The notes: generated by a model from the sequence alone, not told the origin. DNA of 64,000 bases from Pseudomonas canadensis (GCF_000503215.1 NZ_AYTD01000017.1:558001-622000); one strand, 5' to 3'. Positions 1 to 9,811 are shown, counted from the first letter of the stretch. Translations and numbers: made by a program.

Positions 1-470
1 GCTACCACGAGTGCTTCGCGTGCTCGCTGCATTTTGAAGCCAGCGCCAACGCCTTCGCGTTTGATAAGCGCTGGCTCGACCAGCCGCTGCCATTGGCCGA
101 CGCCGTCACCCATCAAGCCGTGACCGATCGCTGTCGCAAGCAGAACCTGGAGTTCACCGGGCGTCAGGCCTGGCTGGGTCGAATCCGCCGTCTGCTCGCC
201 GCCCAGCTCCACGCCGCGCCCGGCATCGAAGGTTTGGCTGAGCAGATGAACTGTTCCGCGCGAACCTTGCGTCGGCGTCTGCATGACTTGGGCAGCAGCT
301 ACCAAGAACTGCTCGACGAGCTGCGCTTCGACCGCGCCAAACAGTTGCTGGGGCAGGACGAGCTGCCAATCTACCGAATCGCCGAACAACTCGGTTTCAG
401 TGAAACCGCCAGCTTTCGCCACGCATTTGTACGCTGGAGTGGTGTGGCCCCCAGTCAATTTCGCCCCTGA
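1..470 (+). CDS. AraC-family transcriptional regulator, C-terminal part (5' end outside window)
   Basis: The frame is open from base 3 and ends with TGA at 468-470. The first ~30 codons read as the end of an AraC arabinose-binding-like sensor domain (pattern F-x-A-S-x-N, then LDQPLPLAD). The rest is a two-helix-turn-helix AraC/XylS DNA-binding domain: RTLRRRLHDLG is the first recognition region, and IAEQLGFSETASFRHAF followed by P-S-Q-F-R is the typical second HTH and C-terminal signature. The target and inducer cannot be told from the fragment. The downstream polyamine genes are on the same strand, but a 150-base gap separates them, so a regulatory link is only possible. Confidence 0.9.
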   Translation, partial: YHECFACSLHFEASANAFAFDKRWLDQPLPLADAVTHQAVTDRCRKQNLEFTGRQAWLGRIRRLLAAQLHAAPGIEGLAEQMNCSARTLRRRLHDLGSSYQELLDELRFDRAKQLLGQDELPIYRIAEQLGFSETASFRHAFVRWSGVAPSQFRP

Positions 471-623
471 CGCATCGCAATGGCGCGCCGATGCGCGCTA
501 ACGGGGCGAATTGCGGACACACAATTTGGCCGTATTTATCCCCTTTTGGCCGCTCTTGCCGTTTTCTTAAAAGCGCCCCACCGCAAGACTGCATTGACTG
601 ACACAGCTTGCGGAGAACAACAA

Positions 624-1657
<1,034 letters not shown>

Positions 1658-1661
<4 letters not shown>

Positions 1662-2749
1662 AGATGCTCAAGTACGTTGCCCTCTGCGCTGCCGTTCTCG
1701 GCGGCGCGGCCCACGCCGAAGAGAAAACCCTGCGGGTCTACAACTGGTTCGACTACATCACGCCCAAAGCGCTCGAAGACTTCAAGACACAAAACCCCAC
1801 GGTCAAATTGGTGTACGACATCTTCGATACCAACGAAGCCCTGGAAGCCAAACTGCTCACCGGAAACTCCGGCTATGACGTGGTAGTGCCGTCCAATGTG
1901 TTCCTGGCCAAGCAAATCGAGGCCGGAGTTTTCCAACCGCTGGACCGCAGCCAACTGCCCAACTGGAACCACCTCGACCCCAAGCTGATGAAGCTGATCG
2001 AAGCCAATGACCCGGGCAACAAATTCGCCGTGCCCTACATGTACGGCACTATCCTGATCGGCTTCAACCCCGACAAGGTCAAGGCAGCGTTGGGCAGCGA
2101 CGCACCGGTCGACAGCTGGGACCTGATTTTCAAGGAAGAGAACATCAGCAAGCTCAAGCAATGTGGTGTCGCCCTGCTGGACTCGCCTTCGGAAATCCTG
2201 CCCCTGGCCCTGCAACACTTGGGCCTGGACCCCAACAGCAGCAACCCCAAAGATTATGAGAAAGCCGAAGCGCTGCTAATGAAAATCCGCCCGTACATCA
2301 CCTATTTCCACTCGTCCAAGTACATGGCCGACATCGCCAACGGTGACATCTGCGTGGCCGTCGGCTATTCCGGCAGCTTCTCCCAGGCCGCCAACCGGGC
2401 CAAGGAGGCCAAGAACGGCGTGACCGTAGACATGCGCCTGCCCAAAGAAGGCGCGCCAATCTGGTTCGACATGCTCGCCATTCCCAAAGGTGCGAAAAAC
2501 CCGCAGGACGCCTACACCTTTATTAACTACCTGCTGCAACCGCAGGTGATCGCCCCAATCAGCGATTTCGTCGGCTACCCCAACCCGAACAAGGACGCTA
2601 CCGAGCAGGTCGATGCAGCAATCCGCAACAACCCCAACCTGTACCCCACCGAGGCGGCGATGGCCACGCTGTATACCTTGAAGCCTCTGGGCCGAGATGC
2701 GGAACGCGCCAGGACGCGGGCCTGGACCAAGATCAAGTCGGGCACGTAA
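1658..2749 (+). CDS. Periplasmic polyamine-binding protein (PotF/PotD family)
   Basis: A 363-aa extracytoplasmic solute-binding protein. Residues 1-20 form a signal peptide ending A-H-A-E. The mature N-terminus (L-R-V-Y-N-W-F-D-Y-I) is the family signature for spermidine/putrescine-binding proteins. W-F-D-M-L-A-I-P-K-G-A and the C-terminal LKPLGRDAER region also fit PotF. No ABC permease or ATPase genes follow, so it must either work with a transporter encoded elsewhere or act as a sensor or scavenging partner of the overlapping deacetylase gene. The 4-base overlap with aphA indicates one operon. Confidence 0.9.
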
Positions 2750-2762
2750 CGAGCGTCGCCTC

Positions 2763-3131
2763 TCAAGCCACGGGGCTCCCCAGGAAAATCTCGCGAGCCG
2801 CCGCATTGGCGAGGGGCCCGCGATAAACCCTTTGGCCGGTATTGTTTTCATACTCGCGGCCCAGCCTGCGCTGGGCCGCCGTTTTCAGGTGAGCGGCAGT
2901 CGGTTGCTGGTCAGGGGCTTGCAGGCTGGCATAGTGAAAATGCGCATACCACAGAGGCTTGTTGCCCGCGCTGAGGTCCTGAACCTCGTACTCCTGCAAG
3001 TAATCCGTCTTACCCTCAATCGTTTCGGGGACCTTAGGCGCCGCGAGCACAATGCCCCGGCTATCAACGCCAAGGTAGAGGGCCATCCTTTCGGTATGTC
3101 GGTAGGTAGTTGACTCGCGTACTTCGGTCAC
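2763..3131 (-). pseudogene. Probable C-terminal remnant of a large DUF6543/dermonecrotic-toxin-like protein
   Basis: This 122-codon frame starts only from GTG and has an in-frame TGA six codons upstream. There is no signal peptide. The sequence (PLWYAHFHYAS, AAHLKTAAQRRLGREYE, then a Y-R-G-P...REIFLG ending) resembles, from memory, the extreme C-terminus of very large Pseudomonas DUF6543 proteins rather than a stand-alone family. It lies just downstream of the mocR gene on the same strand. It is most likely a decayed remnant, though a small expressed protein is possible. The assignment rests on recognition of the C-terminal pattern and should be treated as tentative. Confidence 0.45.
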
Positions 3132-3174
3132 AGACGTAGCGGTTCCTCAACGCTATACCGCCTAAGCCCGTCGC

Positions 3175-4713
3175 CTAACCTGTCCAGGCCTCGCGCAATC
3201 GACCCAACGCCTGGCTGATCGCCGCCTCCGGCACTGCGGCAAACCCCAGCACCAGCCCGGCACGCTGATCGGGCGGGGTGCTGGAGTCGGGTAGCCAATA
3301 GCTGCTCAGGCCATTGACCTCCACCTCCACGGCGCGGGCCTGCTCCACCAATTGGTGCTCACGGGCCAGGCTGTCCACCCGCACGGTAAGGTGCAACCCA
3401 GCGGCCGTATTTGGCAGGTTGTCCACGCCCGGCAGCTCGCTTGGCCAGCCGTTCAGCAATGCGTTACGCCGACTGAGTGCGGCTCGGCGCATACGCCGGA
3501 TGTGCCGCTGGAAATGCCCGGCCGCCATGAACTCGGCCATCACCGCCTGGGTACTCACTTCGGAATGGCGCATGTCCACCGCACGCCGCCGGGAGAATGC
3601 ATCCACCAGTCCCACCGGCAAAACCAGATAGCCCAGGCGCAACGCGGGAAACGCCACCTTGCCGAAAGTACCGACGTAGAGCACCCTCCCGCTACGATCC
3701 AGGGCCGCCAGGGGCGACAACGGTGCGCCGCTGTAACGGTACTCGCCGTCGTAGTCATCCTCGATGATCCAGCCACCCGTGCGCTCGGCCCAGGCGAGCA
3801 ATTCCAGGCGTCGCGCCAGGCTCATCACCACCCCCAACGGATACTGATGGGACGGCGTGACATAAGCCACCCGGCAGCCCTGCAGGGTGTTGAGCACCTG
3901 GCAATCAATGCCCTCGCCATCCACCGGCACGCCGTGCAACTTTCCGCCCGCCAGGGCGAACGCATGCCCGGCTGCGCGATAGCCAGGGTTTTCCACCGCC
4001 ACGCCGTCACCGCGCTCTACCAGCAACTGTGCACAAAGGCTGATCGCCTGCTGCGCGCCACTGGTGATCACTATTTGTTCAGCCGTGCACTGCATGCCCC
4101 GTGAGCTACGCAGGTAGGCGGCGATCAAACCGCGCAAGCGACCGTCGCCCGCCGGGTCGCCGTAACAGAGTTGTTCCAGGTCCGGCTTGCGCCAAAACGC
4201 CCCGTTCAGCTTGGCCCATACCTCAAATGGGAACAGATCGAACGCCGGTACGCCTACCCGAAATGCCCGTGGCGGTCCCGCTGGAGGCTGGGGCAGATGG
4301 TTGGTTTTTATCTGCGCCAAGCCCCCGCTGTGGATAACTTCACTGTCCAGATCCTGCGGTAAATTGGCCCATTTTGTGGATAAGGCTGGGGATAAGCCTG
4401 TCGATAACCCTGTGGATACTTTTGTGGATAGTTTTTTAGCCGTGGGCAATTGGGCGACGTAAGTGCCGTCACCGACCCGACTCTCAATAAACCCCTCCGC
4501 ATACAACTGGTCATAGGCGCGCACCACGCTGTTACGGGAAATCGACAACGCTGCCGCCAAGTCACGGGTAGCCGGCAAGCGCGTGCCGCTGACCAGCCGC
4601 CCGTCCAGCACGCGCTGGCGCAGGGCTTCATACAGCTGGCGCGTCAGCCCTTGGCGGCGGTCCAGCTCAATACCGGCGGGGTTGAACGACAAGGGCGGTG
4701 AGACAGGCGACAT
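3175..4713 (-). CDS. MocR/PdxR-type regulator: GntR winged helix fused to a fold-I aminotransferase domain
   Basis: A 512-aa regulator. Residues ~15-88 are a GntR-type winged HTH (SGTRLPATRDLA, SISRNSVVRAYDQL, G-T-Y-V). Residues ~165-510 are an aminotransferase-like domain with a PLP-binding lysine in GTFGKVAFPALR and the DDYDGEYRY motif. The linker between them contains a five-fold four-residue repeat (LSTK-VSTG-LSTG-LSPA-LSTK, residues 94-113) encoded by tandem 12-bp units. It is divergent from the paiB operon with 87 bases between the starts, the usual layout for a MocR protein controlling its neighbour. The effector is probably PLP or an amino compound; the exact one is unknown. Confidence 0.92.
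   Translation of the reverse strand: MSPVSPPLSFNPAGIELDRRQGLTRQLYEALRQRVLDGRLVSGTRLPATRDLAAALSISRNSVVRAYDQLYAEGFIESRVGDGTYVAQLPTAKKLSTKVSTGLSTGLSPALSTKWANLPQDLDSEVIHSGGLAQIKTNHLPQPPAGPPRAFRVGVPAFDLFPFEVWAKLNGAFWRKPDLEQLCYGDPAGDGRLRGLIAAYLRSSRGMQCTAEQIVITSGAQQAISLCAQLLVERGDGVAVENPGYRAAGHAFALAGGKLHGVPVDGEGIDCQVLNTLQGCRVAYVTPSHQYPLGVVMSLARRLELLAWAERTGGWIIEDDYDGEYRYSGAPLSPLAALDRSGRVLYVGTFGKVAFPALRLGYLVLPVGLVDAFSRRRAVDMRHSEVSTQAVMAEFMAAGHFQRHIRRMRRAALSRRNALLNGWPSELPGVDNLPNTAAGLHLTVRVDSLAREHQLVEQARAVEVEVNGLSSYWLPDSSTPPDQRAGLVLGFAAVPEAAISQALGRLREAWTG
4375..4434 (+). repeat. Five tandem 12-bp units inside the mocR linker
   Basis: Units begin at 4375, 4387, 4399, 4411 and 4423 on the plus strand and share a core TGTGGATA (variants TGGGGATA and TGTCGATA). 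The first unit contains an exact DnaA-box-like 9-mer TGTGGATAA, and another lies at 4329-4337. Each unit encodes four residues of the mocR linker, so gain or loss of units keeps the frame. Confidence 0.9.
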
Positions 4714-4800
4714 ATTGGACCTATGAAATGGCTGCCAGATGGATCTTTAAACCAGCCATTAGCCTGCCTAGGATGCAAGCATTCGCCAAGGAATATTTGC

Positions 4801-5439
4801 ATGTACACACCGCGCGCCTTTGCCCTCGATGATTTGCCCGAAATCCAGCAACTGATCCAGCACACTCGCCTGGCACAGCTTGTGACCGTTGGTGAGCAAG
4901 GCTTGCTGGCCAGCCACTTACCGCTGTTGCTTAACCCCGATGAGGGCGCGAACGGCACGCTGTACGGGCACCTGGCCAAAGCCAATCCTCAGTGGAGGGA
5001 TTTGCAGAACGGTAGCGAAGCCCTGGTCATTTTTGCCGGTGCCGAGGCCTATATCAGCCCGGCGTTTTACCCGGCCAAGGCCGAGCACGGCAAAGTGGTG
5101 CCCACCTGGAACTACATCGCGGTGCACGCCTATGGCACGCCTGAGGTGTTCAGCGACGCCGAGCGCTTGCTCAGCGTGGTCACGGCGCTGACGGATCGCC
5201 ATGAAGAAGGGCGCGCCCAGCCCTGGAAAGTCAGCGACGCCCCGGCTGACTACATTGACGGCATGCTCAAGGCCATCGTCGGCTTCGCCCTGCCGGTGGA
5301 GCGCCTGATCGGCAAACGCAAACTCAGCCAGAACCGCAGCCCGGCCGACATGGCTGGCGTACGCGAAGGCCTGGCCGCCAGCCCCGACGTGCGCGACCAG
5401 ACCCTCGCCCGCTTTATTCCCCAAGGAGCTTCTGAATGA
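4801..5439 (+). CDS. paiB: FMN-binding split-barrel protein, PaiB family
   Basis: This 212-aa protein matches the PaiB family (annotated as FMN-binding negative transcriptional regulator). It starts MYTPRAFALDDL and contains the family stretches ASHLPLLL, YGHLAKANPQW, FAGAEAYISP, VPTWNY and the C-terminal G-K-x-K-L-S-Q-N-R. The ATG at 4801 is chosen over an upstream in-frame start because homologues begin there. In Bacillus, PaiB acts with an acetyltransferase (PaiA), and here two GNAT genes follow directly. The first overlaps the paiB stop (ATGA). The divergent MocR regulator is the likely controller. A flavin-dependent or regulatory role is inferred from the family. Confidence 0.9.
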   Translation: MYTPRAFALDDLPEIQQLIQHTRLAQLVTVGEQGLLASHLPLLLNPDEGANGTLYGHLAKANPQWRDLQNGSEALVIFAGAEAYISPAFYPAKAEHGKVVPTWNYIAVHAYGTPEVFSDAERLLSVVTALTDRHEEGRAQPWKVSDAPADYIDGMLKAIVGFALPVERLIGKRKLSQNRSPADMAGVREGLAASPDVRDQTLARFIPQGASE

Positions 5440-5882
5440 GCCCGATCGACATCCGCCCCGTCACCGCCGCCGACCACGCCGCGTGGTTGCCGTTGTGGCA
5501 GGCATATTTGACGTTCTACAACACCGAACTGCCGGACGCTGTGAGCCAAAGCACGTGGCAACGCCTGATCGACGCCAACGAGCCGACCCATTCGGCGCTG
5601 GCCTGGCAGGATGGCAAGGCGGTGGGCATGGTCAACTTCATCTACCATCGTTCCAACTGGAGCATCGAAAACTCCTGCTACCTGCAGGATCTGTTGGTGG
5701 ACCCGGCCCAACGCGGCACCGGTGTCGGCCGCAAGCTGATCGAATTCGTCTACACCACCGCCAAGGCCGATGGATGTGCCAAGGTGCACTGGCTGACCCA
5801 CGAAACCAACGCCACCGCGATCCAGCTGTACGAACGCATCGCCGAACGCCCGGGTTTCATCCAATTTCGCAAAGGCCTTTAA
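5436..5882 (+). CDS. GNAT-family N-acetyltransferase
   Basis: A 148-aa single-domain GNAT. The acetyl-CoA-binding motif A is seen as Q-R-G-T-G-V-G-R-K-L-I-E, preceded by the YLQDLLVDP strand. A motif B region (THETNATAIQLYERIAE) and a short C-terminal strand (GFIQF) complete the fold. It overlaps paiB by four bases and sits 10 bases before a second GNAT, so it is in one operon. By analogy with PaiA it may acetylate a polyamine or other small amine; the substrate is not visible in the sequence. Confidence 0.9.
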   Translation: MSPIDIRPVTAADHAAWLPLWQAYLTFYNTELPDAVSQSTWQRLIDANEPTHSALAWQDGKAVGMVNFIYHRSNWSIENSCYLQDLLVDPAQRGTGVGRKLIEFVYTTAKADGCAKVHWLTHETNATAIQLYERIAERPGFIQFRKGL

Positions 5883-5892
5883 GGAGCGCAGC

Positions 5893-6564
5893 ATGTCCAC
5901 TTCTCTCGCCGACTGGAAAGGCGTCCCGGCACCGACCGTGCAACTGCTCGAAGGGCGTTTTATCCGCCTGGAAAAACTCGACCCCACGCGCCATGGCGAT
6001 GATTTATTTCAAGCGCTGCAAGGTCCCAATGCCGACCCGAAACTGTGGGATTACTTGCCCTACGGCCCATTCCCGGAGCGCAGCGCCTTCAATGACTGGC
6101 TGAACAACCACGCGGCCCACAAAGACCCGTATTTCTTCAGTGTGATCGACCGCGTCACCGGCCAGGTTCAGGGTCTACTCAGCCTGATGTCCATCGTCCC
6201 CGAGCAAGGTCGCATTGAAATCGGCCACGTCACCTTTGGCGCGCCGATGCAGCGCTCGCCGAAAAGCACCGAGGCGGTATACCTGCTGGCCAAATACGCG
6301 TTCGACCAAGGCAACCGCCGCCTGGAGTGGAAGTGCAACAACGCCAATGGCCGTTCCAAATACGCAGCCGAGCGATTGGGGTTCAGCTTTGAGGGCGTGT
6401 TCCGCCAGCACACAGTGGTGAAAGGCAAGAACCGGGATACCGCGTGGTACTCGATCATCGATTCGGAGTGGCCGAAGATTGAGGCGGGTTTTAAGGAGTG
6501 GTTGTCGCAGGCCAATCAGAGCGGTGACGGGCAGGTGAAAAGCCTGGCGCAGTGCCGGGCCTGA
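5893..6564 (+). CDS. GNAT-family acetyltransferase, RimJ/RimL type
   Basis: A 223-aa acetyltransferase of the Acetyltransf_3 type. Features include GRFIRLEKLDP near the N-terminus, the IEIGHVTFGAPMQRSPKSTEA region, and the RRLEWKCNNANGRSKYAAERLGF signature typical of RimJ/L relatives that act on amines or amino acids. A ribosome-binding AAGGAG precedes the ATG. It is the last gene of the paiB operon. A short inverted repeat (6578-6599) follows. The substrate is unknown. Confidence 0.9.
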   Translation: MSTSLADWKGVPAPTVQLLEGRFIRLEKLDPTRHGDDLFQALQGPNADPKLWDYLPYGPFPERSAFNDWLNNHAAHKDPYFFSVIDRVTGQVQGLLSLMSIVPEQGRIEIGHVTFGAPMQRSPKSTEAVYLLAKYAFDQGNRRLEWKCNNANGRSKYAAERLGFSFEGVFRQHTVVKGKNRDTAWYSIIDSEWPKIEAGFKEWLSQANQSGDGQVKSLAQCRA

Positions 6565-6577
6565 TGATGTAGAGGAT

Positions 6578-6599
6578 TGTTCCCACAGGGGTGGGAACA
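6578..6599. terminator. Inverted repeat between convergent genes, possible weak terminator
   Basis: A perfect 9-bp stem (TGTTCCCAC / GTGGGAACA) with a 4-base loop lies between the acetyltransferase gene and the convergent HTH gene. It has no T-run on either side, so it may instead be a half-decayed REP-type element. Confidence 0.4.
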
Positions 6600-6605
6600 G
6601 TCGCG

Positions 6606-6881
6606 TCAAAGATCGCGCCGAACCTTCACCACGCCCATCCTCAACCCGAACGGCCTGAACACCGCATTCAGCGACTTCAGGGTCTGATTGCCCTCGCCAT
6701 GCTCGATATGCACCAAGGTCCGCACCGAGATTTTGCACATCCTGGCAAATTGGCTTTGGTGCAGGCCAGTGACTTCGGTGCGCAGACGGCGTACGGCGTC
6801 GCCTATCTCAAGCGAACCATTGGTTAGGCCTTGTTCAATACTCTCAATGACGCGCGCCCGCTGATCAATCGAAAGGCTCAT
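6606..6881 (-). CDS. HTH protein, HipB-like antitoxin partner of HipA
   Basis: A 91-aa protein with a Cro/C1-type HTH in its C-terminal half: LHQSQFARMCKISVRTLVHIEHGEGN is positioned as helices 2-4, followed by TLKSLNAVFRPFG. Its ATG overlaps the stop of the HipA-type kinase (ATGA), so it is co-translated as the second gene. Canonical hipBA operons have the antitoxin first, so this order is inverted. It should bind the kinase and repress the shared promoter. Three 13-bp repeats at 8221-8316 are the likely operator. Confidence 0.85.
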   Translation of the reverse strand: MSLSIDQRARVIESIEQGLTNGSLEIGDAVRRLRTEVTGLHQSQFARMCKISVRTLVHIEHGEGNQTLKSLNAVFRPFGLRMGVVKVRRDL

Positions 6882-8224
6882 CTCAACCCCCAGGTTTTCA
6901 AGCGCTGATCAAGGTCACGCAAGCCAATTTGTGGATGGTTCAAGGTGACTTCCGGTAGACCGCTGGCAACCAGGATGTCGGGTAGTGCTCGTAGGTGTTC
7001 TGCATCTTGGCGCAGGCGTTCAAAGGCCAGTGCAGGATCGACAAATTGCGAAAGGGCATCACAAACGCCACGCCAATCAACCTCACCTGCCAACTCCAAT
7101 GAGCGCGGCCATTTGGTCGAGCGGCTGATGCCTGCGTCATCCATGACCATAGGCGCCAGATCGTAAATCGGAGCCAGACGCAGGCTGTCATCACCGCGGA
7201 TGATCGAGATGTTGCGCCCGTGATTGTCTGAATTACCCAAAATCTTGTTCAGCAAATCGCGGCGCAAGTACTCGGCTACGAGGTCAGTCACCTGCTCATC
7301 CTGGCCCGCTGCGCGCCAAAACCCGACTAGCATTTCCAGCACACTCATATGGTTCATGCCAGCGACGTCAACTGCTATACCCGACAATGAGAATATCGAC
7401 TCGACCGCTAAACGTTTGACCCCTTGGGCACCGACACCGCGGTCGAATCGATGCATCCATAAGCTCGGTTTAATCCCTTCGGCGTCCTCAAGCGTCAGGC
7501 CCTCGGCCGCGACGGTATCAATTCCAAGCGCCTGAATGGCCTTGTAATAGTGGTACTCACTTCGAAGGATGTCTTGGTCGCTTTGCAAACCCTTGTTTCG
7601 GGAAAACTTGACAAACCAGTGCTGGCTCACCTGCTCATCGGCCAGCACAGCATCGGGATACAGCAGTCCTTCACGGCTTTGCGCCAGCAACAATTTAGGC
7701 GCTTCCCCCCCCGCGCCGGTAGCACCGCCAATCGCGGCGCCCTCCTCGTAAGCGTACTCAAGAAAGCGATTGTCGCGCCCCACTACCTCTTTTCGCTCGA
7801 ACCCTATCGCTCGCCGCCCATCTTCTGTCTGGAGGGCTTCCTTGACGCGCATATGGCCAACGGGCGCGGGTGTACTGCGCGCCAGCAGAAATAGATCCTC
7901 TCTGATTCCGTCAGGTTTATCCTGCCCAATTCGCGCCATAAGAAAGCGCTTTGCGTCGCCAGCGGGTGCGATGTCATACAGAAAGGCAGGGGCTTGTTTT
8001 AGCGCTCCCTGCTCCCAGTTCAACGGCACTCTTGCACTGACCGCCTTGGCAAACAGGGTTTCAATCTGCTCGTAATGGCTGACCAAATAGTCAGACTCGT
8101 AGCCAAAACGACACGGGCTGTCGAAGCCTTTTTGCGGCTCGGCAAAATCCAAGGTCATCGCATCCTGCCAACGGCCCGTTTCAAAAACCTGGAGGGTGAG
8201 CCTGAGAGGGGTGTCTATTGGCAA
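6878..8224 (-). CDS. HipA-type serine/threonine kinase (toxin-like)
   Basis: A 448-aa HipA-family kinase. The N-terminal couple domain begins RLTLQVFETGRW. A Gly-rich ATP loop lies at residues ~166-177 (GGATGAGGEAPK). The catalytic N-S-D-N-H-G-R-N motif is at 331-338 with D333 as catalytic Asp, and the metal-binding Asp is D355 in IYDL. All key catalytic residues appear intact. In E. coli HipA the target is glutamyl-tRNA synthetase; the target of this subfamily is not known. The start is TTG at 8224; no in-frame ATG exists upstream, and the first operator-like repeat overlaps the start codon, which suggests tight control of the promoter region. Confidence 0.88.
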   Translation of the reverse strand: MPIDTPLRLTLQVFETGRWQDAMTLDFAEPQKGFDSPCRFGYESDYLVSHYEQIETLFAKAVSARVPLNWEQGALKQAPAFLYDIAPAGDAKRFLMARIGQDKPDGIREDLFLLARSTPAPVGHMRVKEALQTEDGRRAIGFERKEVVGRDNRFLEYAYEEGAAIGGATGAGGEAPKLLLAQSREGLLYPDAVLADEQVSQHWFVKFSRNKGLQSDQDILRSEYHYYKAIQALGIDTVAAEGLTLEDAEGIKPSLWMHRFDRGVGAQGVKRLAVESIFSLSGIAVDVAGMNHMSVLEMLVGFWRAAGQDEQVTDLVAEYLRRDLLNKILGNSDNHGRNISIIRGDDSLRLAPIYDLAPMVMDDAGISRSTKWPRSLELAGEVDWRGVCDALSQFVDPALAFERLRQDAEHLRALPDILVASGLPEVTLNHPQIGLRDLDQRLKTWGLR

Positions 8225-8316
8225 TTTAATGCACCTGGAAGTCGAGGTTCGTCACTTAAACTGCAATATAGTGCATAGAATCAAAGAAAGCTGCCTAAAA
8301 AACGCAATAAAATGCA
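8221..8316. promoter_or_regulatory. Three phased 13-bp operator-like repeats upstream of the HipA/HTH operon
   Basis: Three copies fit GCAATWWARTGCA: 8221-8233, 8263-8275 and 8304-8316. The extended second copy is a near-palindrome (TGCA-N6-TGCA). Centre-to-centre spacing is 42 and 41 bases, close to four helical turns, so proteins bound there would face the same side. The first copy covers the hipA start codon. This is what an autoregulating HipB-like protein would use; binding is inferred. Confidence 0.7.
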
Positions 8317-8474
8317 AATCCATCAACCGCTAAGCTCAAGGCGGCCAATAACAGATGCGTTTTAATCGCGCCGCACTAGAGACAACTCTCGCAAACCAGA
8401 GGTCGGTAGCCTGACAGTTATCGCCTCGCCATCTCGCTAAATTCCCGGCCTCATTCATCAGAGGTTGGGAATTC

Positions 8475-9767
8475 ATGCCCTTTACACAGCACAGACTTGC
8501 ATTTGTCATCGCCCTCGCCCTCAGCGCCGCCAGCCTTCAATCCGCGCAAGCGCGAGGCGATATCGAATACACGCCCTACATGTTTCAACCCTACGATGCG
8601 CTGCCAGATGAGTGGTTTGACGAGCCCGAAATCGAAGCCGCCCCACTCGATAGCTACCTCACCCAGAGAGCCACCTCGCACAATGGCTTGCAAGTGGCCA
8701 AGGTGCTGGAGCCCGCGCTGATAAGGTTACTTGAGTCCGGGGAGCTGACCTCCGAGGAAATCAAAGCCCTGGAAAAATTTGGCGATGCGCTGGATAAGCA
8801 ACCCGGCGGGATCGGCGCAAGCCTTGAGCAATTGGCCGGTAGCCAGAACGCCAACCTCGCTGGCGCAACGCAAAACACCACGCAGCAACTGAGTAACCAA
8901 TTGCTCTCGACGCTGCGCACGCTGCCCGCTGACGACAACGGTCACTTCTGGGTGCAGGGCGTGGGCAACGGCGGCAGCCTCGACAAACAAGGCGGCAGCG
9001 CCGGCCTGAAACACGATACCCACGGTCTGTTGTTGGGTGCCGACTGGGCACTGGATCATGCTTGGCGGGTTGGGGTCATGGGCGCCAAATCCAGCAGCAA
9101 TCTCAATGCACAACGCTTCTCCGCCGACCTGGACAGCTGGCACCTGGGGGGTTATGCCGTGCGTACGGACGGGCCACTGGCCCTGCGCCTGGGAGCGATC
9201 TACAGCGACCATGCCGGCCGGAACAAACGTAACGTCAACCTGCTCGACTACAAGGAGCAGCTAAAGGGCAGCTACAACGCTCAAAGCCAAACCCTGTTCT
9301 CCGAGCTGGGCTATCAACTGGGCAGCACCGATGTCAGCGTCGAGCCCTTCGCTGGCATCGGCTTCCAACGCTACCACCGCGACAGTTTCAAGGAAACGGG
9401 AGGTTTGACGGCGTTGAACGTGGGCGCGCAAACCCAACAAAACCTGAGCAGCACCTTCGGCCTGCGCCTGGCAACGGTGTATCGGTTCGATAGGCAGATC
9501 AGCCTCACCCCTCACCTCAGCACAGGCTGGAAGCACCTCTACGGCGAAGTCGACAGCAAAGTCCGCCATTCCTACCGTGCCCTGCCAGGACTGATAGACG
9601 GCTTCACCGTCAAGGGCACCTCGCTCGACCGCAATAGCCTGGACCTGCAAGCCGGCCTGGACCTCGCGTTGTCGACACAACACACCTTAGGCCTGACCTA
9701 CAGCGCCCAAGCCGGTACAAACAGCCGTAACCAAGGCTTGATGGGCCAATGGAGGATGAGCTTCTAA
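8475..9767 (+). CDS. Autotransporter beta-barrel protein with a very short passenger
   Basis: A 430-aa protein with a signal peptide (residues 1-26, ending A-Q-A). About 130 residues follow that look like the helical linker just before an autotransporter barrel. The C-terminal ~280 residues are an autotransporter beta-barrel (start H-F-W-V-Q-G; terminal W-R-M-S-F with final Phe for BAM recognition). No GDSL esterase, protease or adhesin repeat domain is present, so the passenger is almost absent. It is divergent from the HipA operon. Function is unknown; it may be a truncated autotransporter or a barrel serving as an outer-membrane porter. Confidence 0.82.
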   Translation: MPFTQHRLAFVIALALSAASLQSAQARGDIEYTPYMFQPYDALPDEWFDEPEIEAAPLDSYLTQRATSHNGLQVAKVLEPALIRLLESGELTSEEIKALEKFGDALDKQPGGIGASLEQLAGSQNANLAGATQNTTQQLSNQLLSTLRTLPADDNGHFWVQGVGNGGSLDKQGGSAGLKHDTHGLLLGADWALDHAWRVGVMGAKSSSNLNAQRFSADLDSWHLGGYAVRTDGPLALRLGAIYSDHAGRNKRNVNLLDYKEQLKGSYNAQSQTLFSELGYQLGSTDVSVEPFAGIGFQRYHRDSFKETGGLTALNVGAQTQQNLSSTFGLRLATVYRFDRQISLTPHLSTGWKHLYGEVDSKVRHSYRALPGLIDGFTVKGTSLDRNSLDLQAGLDLALSTQHTLGLTYSAQAGTNSRNQGLMGQWRMSF

Positions 9768-9785
9768 CCCGGTCAAATTTCGGGC

Positions 9786-9811
9786 AAAAAAAAGGGGAGC
9801 ACCTGCCCCCC
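9786..9811 (-). terminator. Rho-independent terminator of the pycA-pycB operon
   Basis: On the minus strand a 7-bp stem (GGGGGGC / GCTCCCC, with one G-T pair) and a 4-base loop are followed by eight T. It lies just after the pycB stop and also faces the end of the autotransporter gene. Confidence 0.9.

Noticed and set aside
9186..9260. Possible small regulatory RNA near the autotransporter
   Set aside because: No promoter, terminator or structure was seen apart from the pycB terminator; nothing supports it.
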